A DNA stretch of 8,198 nucleotides, taken from NCBI GenBank assembly GCA_945889365.1, contig CAMDBQ010000056.1, positions 1-8,198 of the forward strand. The letters run 5' to 3'. The notes beneath the pieces were generated by a model. It searched no databases. It was not told where the DNA came from and was given only the letters and a program-made list of their open reading frames with translations. This stretch comes from Legionella genomosp. 1. Its GTDB lineage: Bacteria > Pseudomonadota > Gammaproteobacteria > Legionellales > Legionellaceae. The position numbers were made by a program, and so were the translations under genes. Shown here one piece after another: positions 6,160 through 8,198 of the stretch; positions within the stretch are counted from its first letter, which is position 1, and each line of letters begins with the position of its first letter.

Positions 6160-6188
6160 AAAAGGCGCACTTTCTGCGCCTTTTTTTT
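6160..6188 (+). terminator. Intrinsic terminator between rpsO and pnp
   Basis: AAAAGGCGCA (6160-6169) pairs with TGCGCC plus following T residues (6175-6184) across a CTTTC loop, and the stem runs into eight T (6181-6188). This is a textbook rho-independent terminator ending the rpsO transcript. In E. coli the equivalent terminator is leaky and lets part of the transcription enter pnp. Confidence 0.92.
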
Positions 6189-6192
6189 CATG

Positions 6193-6208
6193 ATACTGTG
6201 CACAGTAT
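6193..6208. promoter_or_regulatory. 16-base perfect palindrome in the pnp leader
   Basis: ATACTGTGCACAGTAT is fully palindromic, lies 4 bases after the terminator T-run and 25 bases before the pnp start. As RNA it gives a 6-bp stem with a TGCA loop; as DNA it is an ideal dimer site. In E. coli, pnp mRNA is autoregulated through an RNase III-cleaved leader hairpin, but this stem is much shorter than that one, so any regulatory role is inferred from position and symmetry. Confidence 0.45.
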
Positions 6209-6233
6209 TCAACATCTTAATGGAGTATTTTCC

Positions 6234-8198
6234 GTGGCTAAAATCACTAAAACAATACAGCTGGGCGAGCAGACACTAATACTTGAGACTGGCGAAATAG
6301 CAAGACAAGCAGACGGCGCAATTTTTGCCAGCATGAATGGCACGCAAGTGTTAGTTACTGTTGTTGGTAGACAAGATGGTGCTGAGAAAAACAGTTTTTT
6401 CCCTCTTACAGTTGATTACCTCGAAAAAACTTATGCAGCCGGTAAAATTCCTGGTGGCTTTAAAAAACGCGAAGGGGCTCCAAGTGAGCATGAAACACTG
6501 ACTTCACGTTTGATTGACAGACCACTGCGTCCATTATTCCCAGATAACTTCCATAATGAAATCCAAATCATTGCAACGGTCATGTCTTTAAACCCTGAGG
6601 TATCAGCGGATATCGTAGCTATGATCGGCGCATCTGCCGCACTAGCGATTTCTGGTATTCCTTTTGATGGCCCCATTGGCGGCGTACGTGTTGGTTACAA
6701 AGACGGTATTTACTTATTGAATCCTGGCCCGCAAGCATTGCTTGAATCAGATCTTGATTTAATTGTTGCTGGAACAGATGAAGCCATTTTGATGGTTGAA
6801 TCAGAAGCGAAAGAATTGAGTGAAGACGTAATGCTGGGTGCTGTTCTGTTTGGTCATGAAATGATTAAAGGCGTGATCAAGGTCATCGAGGAATTGAAGG
6901 CAGAAGTTGGCAAGCCAGTTTGGAACTGGACTGCGCCTGAAGTTGATGCAAGCCTTGTTACACGTATAGACGCGTTGGCAACGGCTGAATTTACTTCAGC
7001 CTACTTGCTTAAAGACAAACAACAACGCTACCAGCGCCTTGGCGAATGCCGTCAAAACCTGATGGATACTCTGTTAGCTGAAACACCCGATATTGATAAA
7101 GATGCTGCGTCTAGATTGATGAGCACGTTGGAAAAAAATCTTGTTCGTAACCGTATCCTTGATGGCGAGCCACGCATTGATGGTCGCGATCAAAAAACAG
7201 TGCGTCCAATTGCAATTCGTACCGGGTTACTGGATTGCGCTCATGGTTCAGCACTGTTCACCCGCGGTGAAACACAAGCTATCGTGGCGGTAACATTAGG
7301 TAATGACCGTGATGCACAAATATTGGATAAACTGGATGGTTCAGTTAAAGACAGATTTATGTTGCATTACAACTTCCCTCCTTTTTCAGTAGGCGAAACA
7401 GGCCGAGTGGGCAGCCCGAAACGTCGTGAAATTGGTCATGGCCGATTAGCGCGTCGTAGTATGATGGCGGTTCTGCCGACCACAGCTGACTTCCCTTATG
7501 TTCTGCGTATTGTGTCAGAAATCACTGAATCTAATGGTTCAAGCTCTATGGCGACGGTGTGCGGAACCAGCTTGGCATTAATGGATGCCGGTGTCCCATT
7601 AAAAGCACCAGTGGCTGGTGTGGCCATGGGTCTGATTAAAGAAGGCGATCGCTTTGCTGTTTTGACAGACATTCTAGGCGATGAAGATCACCTTGGCGAC
7701 ATGGACTTTAAAGTGGCCGGTACTGAGCAAGGCATTACTGCATTGCAAATGGACATTAAAATCACAGGCATTAATAAAGACATCATGGCACAGGCGCTTG
7801 AACAAGCGCTCGCTGGCCGAACCCATATTCTGGGTGTGATGAACAATGCATTGGCTGAGCATCGCGATGAGTTATCACAACATGCGCCAAGAATTGTTAC
7901 GATGAATGTTCCTGAAGATAAAATTCGTACCATCATTGGTAAAGGCGGCGCTACCATCAAAGGCCTGATTGAAAGCACAGGTGTATCCATTGACGTCAGT
8001 GATACAGGTGTTGTGCAATTGTTCTCACCTAATATGGACGCTTTGGAAGAAGCACAACGTCAGATAAAAGTGCTGATTGCTGATGTTGAAGTTGGCCAAA
8101 CCTACCGTGGCAAGGTTAATAAAATCGTCGAATTTGGCGCATTTATCAATCTGTTGCCTGGCAAAGATGGTTTGCTGCATATTTCACAAATTTGTAAT
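6234..8198 (+). CDS. pnp: Polyribonucleotide nucleotidyltransferase (PNPase), C-terminus cut by window edge
   Basis: PNPase is a trimeric 3'-5' phosphorolytic exoribonuclease of the RNA degradosome. I translated 655 open codons; about 45-50 residues of the usual ~700 are missing. In order: first RNase PH-like domain (MAKITKTIQLGEQTLILETG), linker helices (about 240-310), then the catalytic second RNase PH domain with RTGLLDCAHGSALFTRGETQ, KRREIGHGRLARR and DILGDEDHLGDMDFKVAG. In that last motif D485, D489 and D491 match E. coli D486, D490 and D492. A KH domain with IIGKGG (567-572) and an S1 domain from about 619 follow, the latter ending at HISQICN. The GTG start has GGAG 8 bases upstream; an in-frame GTG at 6198 lacks a ribosome binding site. 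The FFRR loop reads FKKR (76-79). No clear promoter separates it from rpsO, so it may depend on read-through. Confidence 0.97.
   Translation, partial: MAKITKTIQLGEQTLILETGEIARQADGAIFASMNGTQVLVTVVGRQDGAEKNSFFPLTVDYLEKTYAAGKIPGGFKKREGAPSEHETLTSRLIDRPLRPLFPDNFHNEIQIIATVMSLNPEVSADIVAMIGASAALAISGIPFDGPIGGVRVGYKDGIYLLNPGPQALLESDLDLIVAGTDEAILMVESEAKELSEDVMLGAVLFGHEMIKGVIKVIEELKAEVGKPVWNWTAPEVDASLVTRIDALATAEFTSAYLLKDKQQRYQRLGECRQNLMDTLLAETPDIDKDAASRLMSTLEKNLVRNRILDGEPRIDGRDQKTVRPIAIRTGLLDCAHGSALFTRGETQAIVAVTLGNDRDAQILDKLDGSVKDRFMLHYNFPPFSVGETGRVGSPKRREIGHGRLARRSMMAVLPTTADFPYVLRIVSEITESNGSSSMATVCGTSLALMDAGVPLKAPVAGVAMGLIKEGDRFAVLTDILGDEDHLGDMDFKVAGTEQGITALQMDIKITGINKDIMAQALEQALAGRTHILGVMNNALAEHRDELSQHAPRIVTMNVPEDKIRTIIGKGGATIKGLIESTGVSIDVSDTGVVQLFSPNMDALEEAQRQIKVLIADVEVGQTYRGKVNKIVEFGAFINLLPGKDGLLHISQICN

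Noticed and set aside
6138..6161. pnp promoter upstream of the terminator (TTGATA with TCTAAT or TAATAA)
   Set aside because: The spacers are only 10 or 12 bases, too short for sigma70, and a start there would run straight into the terminator.
6193..6208. LexA (SOS) box
   Set aside because: CTGT and ACAG half-sites are present, but only 2 bases separate them, whereas the gammaproteobacterial LexA site needs 8.
1..8198. Mobile element, CRISPR array, tRNA or rRNA genes, defence or toxin-antitoxin module
   Set aside because: No transposase or integrase motif, regularly spaced repeats, cloverleaf-like sequence or paired small genes were found; all long frames except the left-edge one are recognised housekeeping genes.

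Overview
The window is ordinary chromosomal DNA from a gammaproteobacterium. The gene order yhbY<->rlmE-ftsH-folP-glmM and then rpsO-pnp is the classic gammaproteobacterial housekeeping neighbourhood. The proteins read as close relatives of the E. coli ones: in RlmE the catalytic residues even keep the E. coli numbering. Moderate base composition by eye, many non-ATG starts and a Legionella-like N-terminus on PNPase (from memory, not searched) make a Legionellales or Coxiellaceae-type organism a reasonable guess, not a conclusion.

Layout. Bases 1-352, minus strand: the 5' part of an unrecognised gene that runs off the left edge, with a good sigma70-like promoter at 384-412. Bases about 455-500: a GC-rich dyad-bearing sequence that looks like a dispersed intergenic repeat. 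Bases 505-774, minus strand: yhbY, a ribosome-assembly RNA-binding protein, divergent from the following block. Bases 871-5678, plus strand: a tight four-gene operon, rlmE (23S rRNA 2'-O-methyltransferase), ftsH (membrane AAA+ protease), folP (dihydropteroate synthase) and glmM (phosphoglucosamine mutase). It has a 48-base gap, then a GTGA overlap, then a 15-base gap, and is closed by a perfect 20-base palindrome. Bases 5717-5832: a well-formed rpsO promoter and leader. Bases 5833-6108: rpsO (ribosomal protein S15). Bases 6160-6188: a textbook intrinsic terminator. Bases 6193-6208: a 16-base perfect palindrome in the pnp leader. Bases 6234-8198: pnp (polynucleotide phosphorylase), cut by the right edge inside its S1 domain.

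How the genes fit together: yhbY, rlmE and rpsO serve ribosome assembly, pnp handles RNA decay, ftsH does membrane protein quality control, and folP and glmM feed folate and peptidoglycan/LPS precursor synthesis. I see no mobile element, CRISPR array, tRNA or rRNA. I also see no convincing undescribed multi-gene system. The points worth a second look are the unknown left-edge gene, the repeat, the C8 tract and inverted repeat inside the rpsO promoter, the palindrome before pnp, a changed FFRR loop in PNPase, and glmM lying directly next to rpsO.
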